Assembly (NCBI RefSeq): GCF_025989125.1 | Contig: NZ_JAPDNR010000001.1 | Span: 3,082,301-3,146,300 of the forward strand | Length of the DNA: 64,000 nt | DNA from: Chitinophaga nivalis | GTDB taxonomy: Bacteria > Bacteroidota > Bacteroidia > Chitinophagales > Chitinophagaceae | Direction: 5' to 3' | In this document: positions 24,807 through 34,857 of the stretch, piece by piece | Layout: every line of letters starts with the position of its first letter | Position numbering within the stretch: the stretch's first letter is position 1 | Translations under genes and position numbers: made by a program | Notes under the pieces: model-generated | Told to the model about the DNA's origin: nothing | Databases searched by the model: none | What the model saw: only the letters and a program-made list of their open reading frames with translations

Positions 24807-27620
24807 ATGCGTTTTATCCTTGCCACTGCCCTTTTACTTTTTTTTCCTTTCTCCTTTTTATTAGCGCAACAGTTTGGCGGCAATCCTCCGTCGCTCAAAT
24901 GGCAGCAGATCAACACCGATTCCGTTCGGGTGATATTTCCCCGGGGGATGTCGCAGCAAGGGGAGCGTGTAGCCAACATTGTAGATTATCTCAACCGTTA
25001 TACCCGTGCTTCTATTGGTAACCAGCAACGGAAAGTCAGTATAGTACTGCAAAACCAGACCATGGAATCCAATGGGTATGTACAGCTGGGCCCCTTCCGC
25101 TCAGAATTTTACTTGGCGCCGGCTCCCGCCTCACAGGACCTGGGATCGCTCAACTGGGTAGAACAGCTTTCCCTGCACGAATACCGCCATGTACTGCAGA
25201 ATAATAATTTCCGTCAGGGCATTTCCAAAGTAGCCAGCTATGTCTTTGGTGAACTGGGACAGGCGGCCGTTACCAATATTGCCGTACCCAACTGGTTTTG
25301 GGAAGGAGACGCCGTAGTAATGGAAACAGCACTCAGCCCGCAGGGCCGGGGTCGGCTGCCGGCCTTTTTTGATGGCTTCCGCGGACTCACACTGGCAGGA
25401 AAGGATTACAGCTTTATGAAGATCCGGAATGGCTCTTACCGTGATTTTGTGCCCAATCATTACCCGCTGGGCTATCTCCTGAATACCTATGGCAGAAATC
25501 ATTACGGACAAACCTTCTGGAAAGACGTTACCAGCGATGCCGTACGTTACAAGGGCCTCTTTTATCCGTTTTCCCGCAGCCTGAAAAAAAGAACCGGTAA
25601 AAACATCACAGCCTTTTATACTGCTACCCTGGAAGAATATGCTTCCGCCTGGAAAGATTACGCCGCCCGTAAGGATACCACAGCAGCCGTACCCTTACTG
25701 TCGGTAGCCAAACCGGTTACCAATTACAAATATGTATACGCTGCCGGTAACAACGAATGGGTGGTGCTGAAAGACGCCTACAATAAAATACCGGGTATAT
25801 TTTTACTGGACGCCGCCGGCAAAGAAAAATTACTGGTAAGACCCGGACTGGTATACGATGATTTTTTCAGCTATAAAAATGGCCGCATCGTATGGGCAGC
25901 AGCCCGCTTTGATGTACGCTGGGGCTGGAAAGACTTCTCCGTCATCCGCGTCTGGGATAACGCTACCGGACGTACGAAAACAGTAGCGGCGCGCGGCAAA
26001 TATTTTTCTCCCGACATCAGTGCCAATGGCCAGCAGGTGATTGCTGCAGCCATTACACCGGATATGCAATACAGCCTGCAGCTCATTAATACAGCCACAG
26101 GTACAGTCACTAAAAAACTACCGAATCCGGAAAACTGGTATTATACCTATCCCCGTTTTACAGCCGGAGATGAAGCGGTAATCAGTGCTGTACGCAATGT
26201 AAAAGGAGAAATGGCGCTGGTACAGCAATCGCTGTCAGATGGCACAGCAACCCTGCTTACGCCCTTTAGCTATACGGTGATTGGTATTCCTGCTGTCAGC
26301 GGCGACACCATCTATTTCACCGCCGGCGGAAAAGATGTCAATAACGTATATGCTTTAACGTTATCAGATAAAAAAACATATGCCATAACAGACCGCGGCA
26401 ACAGCGCCCTGCATATGGCCCTGGATGCAGACAAAGACAGTCTGGTATTCAGCGAGTTTACCGCTAAGGGATACAAGCTGTATCACGCACCGGTACAGGC
26501 AACCGCCTGGAAACAGGTAACCCTGGATAAACAGGTACAAAGCGCCTGGATACAACCGGAATTTGCCGAAGGGGGTAGCATACTGGATAAGGTCACCCAT
26601 GACTCCCTACCGGTAAAGAAATATCCTTTATTTACCCGGCCTTTCAACTTCCACAGCTGGGTACCTTCTTTTGCAGATCCTAACTACAGCATTTCCCTGC
26701 GGGGAGAAAACGTGTTAAATACCACGTCTACCAGTATCGGCTATACGTATAACCGGAATGAGGGATACTCCAGACTGGGCGGCGATTTCACGTTCGGCGG
26801 CTGGTTCCCGTATCTGACTACCGGTGTAGACTATACGATAAATAGAAATGCCCTTACCCGCAGCGGCGCCAGGGTGTATTGGAATGAGGCTACCTGGTAT
26901 GCCGGATTCAGTGTACCGCTGAATCTTTCCTCCGGTCTCTATAGCAGAAGCATTACACTGGGTAGCAAATTTAACCTGCTGCAGGACTATTTCCAGGATC
27001 CCCGGTATAGAGACAACCGCTTCCAATACCTCAGCAACCGGTTGATCTTTAACAACCAGCGCGCTAGAGCGAAACAACATATTAATACCCATTTCGGACA
27101 ATACCTGGTGCTGCAGTACAATCACTCCCTGGGCGACCTGTATGCTGAGCAGCTGTATGCGAGACTGGATCAATACCTGCCGGGATTATGGCCCAACCAT
27201 AGCCTTGTGTTGCAAGGAGCCTACCAGGAAAGGGATAAAGTCTTCAACTATAGTTTCTCTGATAACTTCGTATATGCGAGAGGGTATAATACTCCGTTCT
27301 ATAACCGTATCTATAAACTGGGAGCGAACTATCACCTGCCGCTGTTTTATCCGGATTGGGGATTTGCACAGATCCTCTATTTCAGCCGGATCAGAACGAA
27401 TCTGTTTTATGATTACAGCCAGGCATATGACTTCCGGGTAGATGCCAACACCCGCTTCACTTCTGCTGGTGCAGAACTGTATTTCGACACCAGAATAGGC
27501 AATACCATCCCATTCACCTGGGGCGTACGTTTCAGCCACCTGCTGGATAAAGACCCGGTGGATAACGCACAGAACAGGGTGGAGTTTATGCTGCCGATCC
27601 AACAGCTGTTCAAATACTAA
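24807..27620 (+). CDS. Metalloprotease-like / TolB-propeller / outer-membrane barrel fusion protein
   Basis: 937 residues with a signal peptide (1-20, ending LLAQ). Residues 30-280 resemble a peptidase-MA (gluzincin) domain: HEYRH at 124-128 fits HExxH, and Glu166 in NWFWEGDA is a candidate third zinc ligand. Residues about 290-590 contain repeated short beta blades with [FY]SPDISANGQQV and YYTYPRFTAGDEAVIS motifs typical of TolB-like propellers. From about residue 615, alternating hydrophobic strands rich in aromatic residues (YTYNRNEGYSR, FTFGGWFPYLTTGVDYTIN, closing VEFMLPIQQLFKY) look like an outer-membrane barrel ending in an aromatic residue. Domain boundaries are estimates. The family is often annotated only as hypothetical; its function is unknown. 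Confidence 0.8.
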   Translation: MRFILATALLLFFPFSFLLAQQFGGNPPSLKWQQINTDSVRVIFPRGMSQQGERVANIVDYLNRYTRASIGNQQRKVSIVLQNQTMESNGYVQLGPFRSEFYLAPAPASQDLGSLNWVEQLSLHEYRHVLQNNNFRQGISKVASYVFGELGQAAVTNIAVPNWFWEGDAVVMETALSPQGRGRLPAFFDGFRGLTLAGKDYSFMKIRNGSYRDFVPNHYPLGYLLNTYGRNHYGQTFWKDVTSDAVRYKGLFYPFSRSLKKRTGKNITAFYTATLEEYASAWKDYAARKDTTAAVPLLSVAKPVTNYKYVYAAGNNEWVVLKDAYNKIPGIFLLDAAGKEKLLVRPGLVYDDFFSYKNGRIVWAAARFDVRWGWKDFSVIRVWDNATGRTKTVAARGKYFSPDISANGQQVIAAAITPDMQYSLQLINTATGTVTKKLPNPENWYYTYPRFTAGDEAVISAVRNVKGEMALVQQSLSDGTATLLTPFSYTVIGIPAVSGDTIYFTAGGKDVNNVYALTLSDKKTYAITDRGNSALHMALDADKDSLVFSEFTAKGYKLYHAPVQATAWKQVTLDKQVQSAWIQPEFAEGGSILDKVTHDSLPVKKYPLFTRPFNFHSWVPSFADPNYSISLRGENVLNTTSTSIGYTYNRNEGYSRLGGDFTFGGWFPYLTTGVDYTINRNALTRSGARVYWNEATWYAGFSVPLNLSSGLYSRSITLGSKFNLLQDYFQDPRYRDNRFQYLSNRLIFNNQRARAKQHINTHFGQYLVLQYNHSLGDLYAEQLYARLDQYLPGLWPNHSLVLQGAYQERDKVFNYSFSDNFVYARGYNTPFYNRIYKLGANYHLPLFYPDWGFAQILYFSRIRTNLFYDYSQAYDFRVDANTRFTSAGAELYFDTRIGNTIPFTWGVRFSHLLDKDPVDNAQNRVEFMLPIQQLFKY

Positions 27621-27626
27621 AAGGTA

Positions 27627-28106
27627 TTACTTCACGATAAATTTAAGCGAGGTGGAGATGTAGTATTTTTCTCCGGGATATTTGATCAGGATATTATCAA
27701 AGTACAATACATCACCAGACTGTATGGTTTCTTTCAGCCGGTTGCTCCATAACGGAGAAAGGGAGGATGTTTTAAACACATCGCCGGTGAAATCCTTGTA
27801 GATAGCCAGCTGCCCGGTAGTATCATTGAGGTAGGGCTCATGGTGTTCGAAGGTAAAAGCAAATGACAGCACCGGATAGGTGATGTTTTTTTCGTCCCGG
27901 ACAATAACGGCAGAATCCAGCAGTTTGATGACTTCATTTTTAGGCAACGTATCACTGAGGAAAATACTCCAGCTGCTGCGGAGTTTTAAAGGCCGTTTGT
28001 TACTGGCCGCCGGCGCAGCTGCAGCAGGCTTTTTAGTGGATTGCGCCCAAACCGGCGCACTGGCTGCTATAGCGAATGCGAAAAGAAGTGACAGGTGTTT
28101 TTGCAT
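27627..28106 (-). CDS. Secreted protein of unknown function
   Basis: Signal peptide of about 22 residues (ending APVWAQ), a low-complexity Ala/Pro/Lys linker, then roughly 115 residues of beta-rich sequence (LSFAFTFEHHEPYLNDTT, VLYFDNILIKYPGEKYYISTSLKFIVK). The last part, on a 'feature' strand followed by a Lys-ended terminus, is reminiscent of C-terminal domains of gliding-associated proteins such as GldM, but this is only a resemblance. It is convergent with the protease-propeller-barrel gene, 6 bases apart. Confidence 0.75.
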   Translation of the reverse strand: MQKHLSLLFAFAIAASAPVWAQSTKKPAAAAPAASNKRPLKLRSSWSIFLSDTLPKNEVIKLLDSAVIVRDEKNITYPVLSFAFTFEHHEPYLNDTTGQLAIYKDFTGDVFKTSSLSPLWSNRLKETIQSGDVLYFDNILIKYPGEKYYISTSLKFIVK

Positions 28107-28163
28107 GATAGTACCGGGGAAAATAAATCGCCCGGTATAGAAACGACCGGGCGATTATAAAAA

Positions 28164-30815
28164 TTATAAGGACTTTAAACTTTCGGTGATCACCAGAATT
28201 TTAGCTTCTGCATCCGCTTTCTTCTGCCGTTCTGCTTCCACTACTTCCGGTTTGGCATTCTGCACAAAACGTTCGTTAGACAGTTTCTTTTCTACAGATA
28301 CCAAAAATCCCTGCAAGTATTCCAGGTCTTTCAACAGACTATCTTTCTGCGCAGCAGTGTCCAGTTCTGTTTCTGTACCCAGGTAGAACTTATCTTTCTG
28401 TATTACCAGGGTTATACAACCCGGCACCGGCTCCTGTACATAATGAATTGCTTTGGTATTCACCTGTTTGGACAGGATGTCTTCAATACGCTGGAAGGCA
28501 TGCTGGTGTTTGGTTTCAATATGTAATACAATCGGATCTTTTGGTTTGATCTGATGTTTATTGCGGGCATCCCGGATGCTGCTGATCACTTCCTGTGCCA
28601 GCGTACCTTCTACCAGGAGGGCCTGTACGGGTGCAGCAGGAGTGGTAAACTGTTTCATCATCAGCACGTCTGCTTCCGCACGGGAAGTAAGCTGCTGGTA
28701 TATTTCCTCGGTAATGAAAGGCATATACGGATGGAGTATCTGCATCAGTTGTTCAAAGAAGCCAACGGTCTGCTGATATACACTGGCGGGGATCGGTTGT
28801 TCAAAACCCGGTTTCACCCATTCCAGGTACCAGCCGCAGAAATCGTCCCAAACGAGGCTGTAGATGGCTTTCAGGCCTTCGCTCAAACGGAAGTTTTTGT
28901 GCAACGCGGCTACATCCTGTTGTACCTGACTTAACCGGCTCTGGAACCAGTTCACCGCAAAGTGGCTGGCAGCAGCAGGTTGGGCACTATCGTCTTCCTG
29001 ACGTTGTTCCCACATTTTCACCAGTTTCAGGGCATTCCATATTTTATTACAGAAGTTACGGCCTTGTTCACAGCTGGCATTATCGTACAGCAGGTCGTTA
29101 CCGGCAGGAGAGGAAATCATGATACCAAAACGAACGGCATCGGCGCCGAAGTCGCGGATCAGTTCCAGCAGGTCCGGAGAATTCCCCAGCTGCTTACTCA
29201 TTTTACGGCCTTGCTTATCGCGTACCATACCGGTAAAGTATACATCCTGGAAAGGTCTTTCCTGTTTGTATTCCAGACCAGACATGATCATACGGGCTAC
29301 CCAGAAGAAGATAATATCCTGTCCGGTTACCAGTACGGAAGTAGGGTAGTAGTAGTTGATATCCTCGTTACCAGGATTGGAAATACCGTTGAACACTTCC
29401 ATTGGCCACAACCAGGAACTGAACCAGGTATCCAGGCAATCCTCGTCCTGGTACATGTCTGCGGCGGTGAGGGTAATGTTCCGGGCAGCAAATTGCTGTA
29501 CGGCTTCTTCGGCAGTAGCGGCTACTTCAAAAGTACCATCCGGTGCGTACCAGGCTGGGATTTGTTGTCCCCACCACAGTTGGCGGGAGATACACCAGTC
29601 TTTTACGTTTTCCATCCAGTATTTGTAGGTAGCGAGGAAGCGATCACCCGGGTGGATTTTTACGTCTCCGTTTACAACGGCGTCCAGTGCGGGTTTAGCC
29701 ATTTCTGCCATCTTCACAAACCACTGTGTAGAGATACGGGGTTCTACTACGGTATCCGGATTACGTTGGCTGTAACCAAGGCGAGTCGTGTATTCCTGTT
29801 CTTTTTCCAGCAGGCCGGCCTCATCGAGGGCAGCAATCACTTTTTTCCGGGCAACGAAGCGGTCTTCGCCTACAAATACAACGGCGGCAGCACTGAGGGT
29901 ACCGTCATCGTTTAAGGTATCTATTATTTCCAGGTTGTGTTTCAGACCCAGGTTATAGTCATTGATATCGTGTGCAGGCGTCACTTTCAGTGCACCTGTA
30001 CCGAATTCCTTGTCCACATAAGTGTCGAAGATTACCGGTACCGGGCGGTTTACCAGCGGTACAACGGCAAAGTGACCTTTCAGGTGGGCATATCTTTCAT
30101 CTTCCGGATTCACACAGATAGCGCTATCGCCCATGATGGTTTCCGGACGTTGCGTAGCAATGGTGATGTATTCGCCGGTAGGTTGGCCATCGGCATTGGT
30201 GATGGCATATTTTACGTGATAGAGTTTACCCTGCAGGTCTTTGTATTCCACTTCTTCATCACTCAGGGCCGTTTTGGCTTTAGGATCCCAGTTGATCATA
30301 CGCGCACCGCGGTAGATAACTCCTTTACGATACAGGTCAATGAAAACACGGATCACGGCTTTGTAGTAGTGATCATCCATGGTGAAGGTAACCCGGTCCC
30401 AGTCGCAGGAGCAGCCCAGCTTTTTGATCTGGTGGTAGATGATATCTCCGTATTTTTCTTTCCATTCGAAAGCATATTTGAGAAACTCCTGACGGGAAAG
30501 CTGTGATTTTTCAATGCCTTTTTCCCGTTTGAGCATGTCTACCACTTTGGCTTCTGTAGCAATGGAGGCATGGTCGGAACCCGGTACCCAGCAGGCGTTG
30601 AACCCGCTCATACGGGCACGGCGCACCAGGATATCCTGTACGGTTTCGTTGAGAGTATGGCCAAGATGTAAGACCCCGGTGACGTTAGGAGGGGGGATGA
30701 CTACAGTAAAAGGCTGGCGGTGATCCGGCGTAGAGCGGAAATAACCTTTGTCCATCCAGTGTTGGTACCATTTTTCTTCAACCGTTGCAGGCAGGTAATT
30801 TTTCGAAAGTTCCAT
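28164..30815 (-). CDS. valS: Valine-tRNA ligase
   Basis: Class I aminoacyl-tRNA synthetase charging tRNA-Val. The signature PPPNVTGVLHLGHTLN contains the HIGH-type motif (HLGH), and the second motif is KMSKQLGNSPD (KMSKS type). The editing (CP1) domain is present, with the TQRPETIMGDSA sequence. The C-terminal coiled-coil arm (ETELDTAAQKDSLLKDLEYLQ onwards) typical of ValRS is intact. The length of 883 is normal. A reverse-strand TATTTTTG (30854-30847) lies about 32 bases before the start and matches the -7 box. Confidence 0.98.
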   Translation of the reverse strand: MELSKNYLPATVEEKWYQHWMDKGYFRSTPDHRQPFTVVIPPPNVTGVLHLGHTLNETVQDILVRRARMSGFNACWVPGSDHASIATEAKVVDMLKREKGIEKSQLSRQEFLKYAFEWKEKYGDIIYHQIKKLGCSCDWDRVTFTMDDHYYKAVIRVFIDLYRKGVIYRGARMINWDPKAKTALSDEEVEYKDLQGKLYHVKYAITNADGQPTGEYITIATQRPETIMGDSAICVNPEDERYAHLKGHFAVVPLVNRPVPVIFDTYVDKEFGTGALKVTPAHDINDYNLGLKHNLEIIDTLNDDGTLSAAAVVFVGEDRFVARKKVIAALDEAGLLEKEQEYTTRLGYSQRNPDTVVEPRISTQWFVKMAEMAKPALDAVVNGDVKIHPGDRFLATYKYWMENVKDWCISRQLWWGQQIPAWYAPDGTFEVAATAEEAVQQFAARNITLTAADMYQDEDCLDTWFSSWLWPMEVFNGISNPGNEDINYYYPTSVLVTGQDIIFFWVARMIMSGLEYKQERPFQDVYFTGMVRDKQGRKMSKQLGNSPDLLELIRDFGADAVRFGIMISSPAGNDLLYDNASCEQGRNFCNKIWNALKLVKMWEQRQEDDSAQPAAASHFAVNWFQSRLSQVQQDVAALHKNFRLSEGLKAIYSLVWDDFCGWYLEWVKPGFEQPIPASVYQQTVGFFEQLMQILHPYMPFITEEIYQQLTSRAEADVLMMKQFTTPAAPVQALLVEGTLAQEVISSIRDARNKHQIKPKDPIVLHIETKHQHAFQRIEDILSKQVNTKAIHYVQEPVPGCITLVIQKDKFYLGTETELDTAAQKDSLLKDLEYLQGFLVSVEKKLSNERFVQNAKPEVVEAERQKKADAEAKILVITESLKSL

Positions 30816-30939
30816 GCTATATGCTATATATTGTATAATAAGGCTGCAAAAATAGGTGAATTTTGATATTTTGCTATTTTGTTTCCCGAAAGGAGGGGCG
30901 CGTTGGCCGGCCTTCCGGGGCAGCTGTCATGCTAAGTGT

Positions 30940-31956
30940 TTACGCCATCCCTGCAATTACTTCGCAGGTTTTGTTAACCATTTCAGGAGTGATGTCCAGG
31001 TGAGTGACCATCCGTACCTGCGTCGCAGAAATCGGCATTACCAGTATATCTGCTTTTTTGAGATGCTGGGCAAATGCAGCAGGCGTCCAGTCGCCCGTTA
31101 TTTCAAAAATAAGGATATTGGTTTCTACCGGTAACATATGACCGGTAAAACTTTGTTCGAGCAGGGCATGTGCAATTTGTTTGGCATGCTGGTGATCTGC
31201 TTCGAGCCGGGCGAGGTTATGTTCCATGGCATAGATGCCGGTAGCTGCCATGAAGCCGGCCTGCCGTAATCCGCCCCCAAATTTCTTGCGAATCCGCCGC
31301 GCTGCCTTGATAAATTCATGACTGCCCAGCAATACAGAGCCCATCGGGCATCCCATACCTTTATTCAGGCATACGGAGATGCTGTCGAATAATTGTCCGT
31401 AAGCGACGGGAGACTGCCCTGTAGCCACCAGGGCGTTGAACAGGCGGGCGCCATCCAGGTGGAGGGCGAGGCCATGTTCCTGGCAGACGGCTTTAATCTT
31501 TACCATTTCTTCCCAGTCATAGCAACAGCCACCACCGCGGTTCGCGGTATTTTCCAGGCATACAAGGCTGGTGCGGGCTTTATGTACGTCATCCGGATTG
31601 ATGGCTGCCAGCACTTCTGCCGCAGTGATCATACCCCGGCTGCCAATAATAGGATGTACCTGCGCACCGGCGTTGAAGGCAATGCCACCACCTTCGTAAA
31701 TATACACATGCGCAAGGTGACTGCAAATCACTTCATCGCCGGGTACTGTGTGTACTTTGATCGCAATCTGATTACTCATTGTGCCGGAAGGGCAGTATAA
31801 GGCTGCCGCTTTGCCAAAATAAGCTGCCATCATGGCTTCCAGTTGGTTCACGCTGGGATCTTCTCCGAAAACATCATCACCGGTTTCTGCCTGCAACATG
31901 GCTTGTAACATGCCAGGGCCGGGACGTGTGAAAGTGTCGCTTCTAAAGTCAATCAT
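30940..31956 (-). CDS. Low-specificity L-threonine aldolase
   Basis: PLP enzyme of fold type I cleaving threonine or allo-threonine to glycine and acetaldehyde. The N-terminus MIDFRSDTFTRP and FGEDPSVNQLEAMMAAYFGK are standard for the family. LHLDGARLFNALVATG carries the Asp contacting the PLP ring, and SVCLNKGMGCPMGSVL carries the PLP lysine. The length of 338 is normal. Like serine dehydratase at 23.2 kb it feeds hydroxy-amino acids into central metabolism, but the two are not in one operon. Confidence 0.92.
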   Translation of the reverse strand: MIDFRSDTFTRPGPGMLQAMLQAETGDDVFGEDPSVNQLEAMMAAYFGKAAALYCPSGTMSNQIAIKVHTVPGDEVICSHLAHVYIYEGGGIAFNAGAQVHPIIGSRGMITAAEVLAAINPDDVHKARTSLVCLENTANRGGGCCYDWEEMVKIKAVCQEHGLALHLDGARLFNALVATGQSPVAYGQLFDSISVCLNKGMGCPMGSVLLGSHEFIKAARRIRKKFGGGLRQAGFMAATGIYAMEHNLARLEADHQHAKQIAHALLEQSFTGHMLPVETNILIFEITGDWTPAAFAQHLKKADILVMPISATQVRMVTHLDITPEMVNKTCEVIAGMA

Positions 31957-32131
31957 CTTATTAAAAAATTTGCAATAGCTGAACGGATAAATTAGTTAAG
32001 ATGGTAATTTAATAATGATTCTTTATCAATTGTTAAAATTTGTATAAAGCATCAAAAAACGAGAACTAAAGGGCTATAAAAATTCGTTATAAAACTGTAC
32101 TTTGTTATATGGCTGGCAAATAAAGAAAGGA

Positions 32132-32163
32132 TTTGGTAGAGTGGTTGGTTAGCACGATCTTTG
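32132..32163 (+). promoter_or_regulatory. Probable promoter of rpoD
   Basis: TTTG at 32132-32135 and GATCTTTG at 32156-32163, 20 bases apart, nearly match TTTG/TAnnTTTG (first base G for T). This leaves an AT-rich leader of about 115 bases before the start codon. The rest of the 327-base gap 31957-32283 is AT-rich and shows no ORF. Confidence 0.6.
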
Positions 32164-32283
32164 CAGACTTATTTTGGAACAAGAATAACGAGCGGGAAAT
32201 TTTGTAAGTTAAATAATTTTCAAATTGCAAACAAAATAATTCTTTCTCTGTTATTTTATTTATAAACCAATACAATTTTTCAT

Positions 32284-33141
32284 ATGAGGCAACTTAAAAT
32301 TGCCACCCAGATCACCAATCGTGATTCGCAGGCGGTAGAAAAGTACCTGCAGGAAATCTCGAAGATCCCTTTGTTAACACCTGAGGAAGAGACCGTTTTG
32401 GCGCAACGCATTAAAATGGGCGATCAAAAGGCTCTTGAAAGATTGACTACAGGAAACTTACGTTTTGTTGTTTCTGTTGCGAAACAATACCAGCACCAGG
32501 GGCTTAGCCTCAGTGACTTAATCAATGAAGGTAATCTCGGCCTGATTAAAGCCGCGCAACGTTTCGATGAAACGAAAGGTTTCAAATTCATCTCTTATGC
32601 TGTATGGTGGATTCGCCAATCCATTTTACAGGCGTTGGCCGAACAGGGTCGTCTTGTTCGTCTGCCGCAGAATAAAATTGGCACCTATAATAAAGCGAAC
32701 AAAGCTTACATGGCGTTTGAACAGGAAAACGAACGGGAACCGTCTACCGAGGAACTCGCAGAAATCCTGGAAATGTCTGAGTCGGAAATTAACAATATCT
32801 TCCAGAGCAACACCCGTCACATGTCACTGGATGCACCTGTGCACGAAGCAGAAGACGTAGCTATGGGCGACTTACTGGAAGGTGGAGATATTACCGATGA
32901 CGATGTTATGAGAGATTCACTTCGTGAAGAGATCCGTCGGGTGTTAAAATCCCTGAGTCCCCGCGAAGCAGAAATAGTGAATGCTTATTTTGGTCTGGAT
33001 GGAGAAAACGGAGCAACAATCGAACAAATCGGCCAGAAATACGATCTGACCAAAGAAAGAATCAGGCAAATCAAAGAACGTGCTATCAAAAGGCTGCAAA
33101 AAGCCCGTTATAGCGGCGCACTGAAATCTTACCTGGGATAA
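32284..33141 (+). CDS. rpoD: Primary RNA polymerase sigma factor (RpoD/SigA, Bacteroidetes type)
   Basis: Housekeeping sigma70 factor without the long region 1.1, 285 residues. Region 1.2 is SQAVEKYLQEISKIPLLTPEEE. Region 2 has DLINEGNLGLIKAAQRFDETKGFKF and the -10-reading ISYAVWWIRQSILQAL. Region 4 carries a helix-turn-helix in ATIEQIGQKYDLTKERIRQIKERAIKRL. This is the protein expected to read the TTTG/TAnnTTTG promoters listed elsewhere in this window. It is monocistronic, with a long AT-rich leader and a good terminator. Confidence 0.97.
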   Translation: MRQLKIATQITNRDSQAVEKYLQEISKIPLLTPEEETVLAQRIKMGDQKALERLTTGNLRFVVSVAKQYQHQGLSLSDLINEGNLGLIKAAQRFDETKGFKFISYAVWWIRQSILQALAEQGRLVRLPQNKIGTYNKANKAYMAFEQENEREPSTEELAEILEMSESEINNIFQSNTRHMSLDAPVHEAEDVAMGDLLEGGDITDDDVMRDSLREEIRRVLKSLSPREAEIVNAYFGLDGENGATIEQIGQKYDLTKERIRQIKERAIKRLQKARYSGALKSYLG

Positions 33142-33242
33142 TCGTTGATCGCGAATTTTTTGATAGCTGAAGTAGAGATATTATGCTCAGTAGAAGCATT
33201 TCAATAAATTTATAAATCTAGTAATCCTCTTTATTCTATAAG

Positions 33243-33274
33243 AACACCGGCCTTGTAAATACATGGCCGGTGTT
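33243..33274 (+). terminator. Intrinsic terminator of rpoD
   Basis: AACACCGGCC (33243-33252) pairs with GGCCGGTGTT (33265-33274) and is followed by a T-rich tract (TTTTATA). It lies about 100 bases past the stop codon. Confidence 0.85.
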
Positions 33275-33280
33275 TTTATA

Positions 33281-33894
33281 TAGGAAACAGCCCTTATTTT
33301 TGCATGCTACGCAGGAAACACTTTGTATACCTGCAACGCAACGTTGATGTTTGTAATGAAATACCGGAACATACTGCCACCGCTGGCTACGAAAGCAGGA
33401 TAACCGGTACACCTGTAATACAGTCTGTAACGTCTGCCACGCCAGCAGACTTGTTTTTAAAAGAAAAACAACCGGCTACGCATAAACGCTGACAATAAGT
33501 CATATAAACCAGCCACCACGATCCTGCCTTGTCATTCCTCCCGGATATTGTCCGGTGATCAGGTAGCAGGACAGGCAATAACCGATCAACCGCGGTAACC
33601 AGCCAGGAGAAAGGATCTGATCATGATAATTCTTTCAACGGGTACGCCGGTAAACAGCAGCACCGCCTGCTCCCGGCCGGATGTAATCCGGCAGCAGCAT
33701 ATCAACCGGCGAACGGCACAACATTTGAAATTCCTGTAGCAGCCGGCCCGGAATAAAACACCGGCAGATCCGGCAGCAACTGCCCAACCAACCGTCCCGT
33801 CATCCGATAAAAAGGATAGCCGGCAACCAGCGGCCAGGCAGCGACCATGTTAAATGGATCATTATCAGGAAGTAATTTTATACAGCAAAAAAGT
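33281..33894. other. Gene-free stretch rich in CCGG words
   Basis: About 610 bases between rpoD and trxB with only short frames (62, 63 and 48 codons), none with a recognisable product. CCGG-containing words are frequent, including a perfect GCCGGAT/ATCCGGC hairpin at 33676-33692 with a three-base loop. The composition is more GC-rich than the AT-rich leaders elsewhere, which suggests decayed coding sequence rather than a regulatory region. This is inference. Confidence 0.4.
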
Positions 33895-34842
33895 ATGGAA
33901 AACAAGCAACAAGAGCATGTGCATTTATTGATTGTAGGTTCCGGCCCTGCCGGTTACACTGCAGCTATTTATGCCGCAAGGGCCAACCTTAAACCCGTAT
34001 TGTACCAGGGAATTCAACCTGGCGGACAACTGACCATCACCACCGAAGTTGAAAACTATCCTGGTTACCCCGAAGGTATTCAGGGACCGGAAATGATGGT
34101 AGACTTTGAAAAACAGGCTACCCGTATGGGCGCTGATATTCGCTATGGTATGGCTACCTCGGTGGATTTCAGCCAACAACCCTATAAAGTAATCATTGAC
34201 GAAGAGAAGGAAATTACTGCCGATGCGATCATTATCGCCACCGGTGCCTCTGCCAAATGGCTGGGCATTCCTTCCGAGCAACGCCTGAATGGTAGTGGTG
34301 TATCTGCCTGTGCAGTATGCGATGGTTTCTTCTTCCGTGGGAAAGAAGTAGCGATTGTAGGCGCCGGTGATACCGCTGCGGAAGAAGCGCTGTACCTCTC
34401 TAAAATGTGCAGTACCGTGCATATGCTGGTACGCCGTCATGAGATGCGCGCTTCCAAAGTAATGCAGGACCGTGTGTTGAAAACATCCAATATCATTGTT
34501 TACTGGAATTCAGAAACAGAAGAAGTACTGGGCGATAAGAAAGTGGAAGCCGTGAGAATCCGCAACAATAAAACCCAGGAAATCAAAGATGTTCCGGTGA
34601 GCGCTTTCTTCGTAGCAATCGGGCACCAGCCAAACTCCGGTATCTTCAAGGATTACCTGGAGCTGGATGAGCAGGATTACATCGTTACCGTACCCGGTTC
34701 TACCCGTACCAGCATCGAAGGCGTATTTGCCTGCGGCGACGTACAGGATAAAATCTATCGCCAGGCAGTAACGGCTGCAGGTAGTGGTTGTATGGCAGCA
34801 CTGGACGCAGAAAGATATTTATCTGCTAAAGAACATCAATAA
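33895..34842 (+). CDS. trxB: Thioredoxin-disulfide reductase
   Basis: NADPH-dependent flavoenzyme reducing thioredoxin. It has the FAD-binding LLIVGSGPAGYTAAIYAAR near residue 12, the redox-active CAVC in SACAVCDGFFF near residue 140, the NADPH-binding VAIVGAGDTAAEEALYLS, and the closing FACGDVQDKIYRQAVTAAGSGCMAALDAERYL. The frame is open from 33847, but the ATG at 33895 (MENKQQEHVHLLIVG) puts the FAD motif at the normal distance and is chosen. Product of 315 residues. Confidence 0.97.
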   Translation: MENKQQEHVHLLIVGSGPAGYTAAIYAARANLKPVLYQGIQPGGQLTITTEVENYPGYPEGIQGPEMMVDFEKQATRMGADIRYGMATSVDFSQQPYKVIIDEEKEITADAIIIATGASAKWLGIPSEQRLNGSGVSACAVCDGFFFRGKEVAIVGAGDTAAEEALYLSKMCSTVHMLVRRHEMRASKVMQDRVLKTSNIIVYWNSETEEVLGDKKVEAVRIRNNKTQEIKDVPVSAFFVAIGHQPNSGIFKDYLELDEQDYIVTVPGSTRTSIEGVFACGDVQDKIYRQAVTAAGSGCMAALDAERYLSAKEHQ

Positions 34843-34857
34843 TCAATATTACATATT

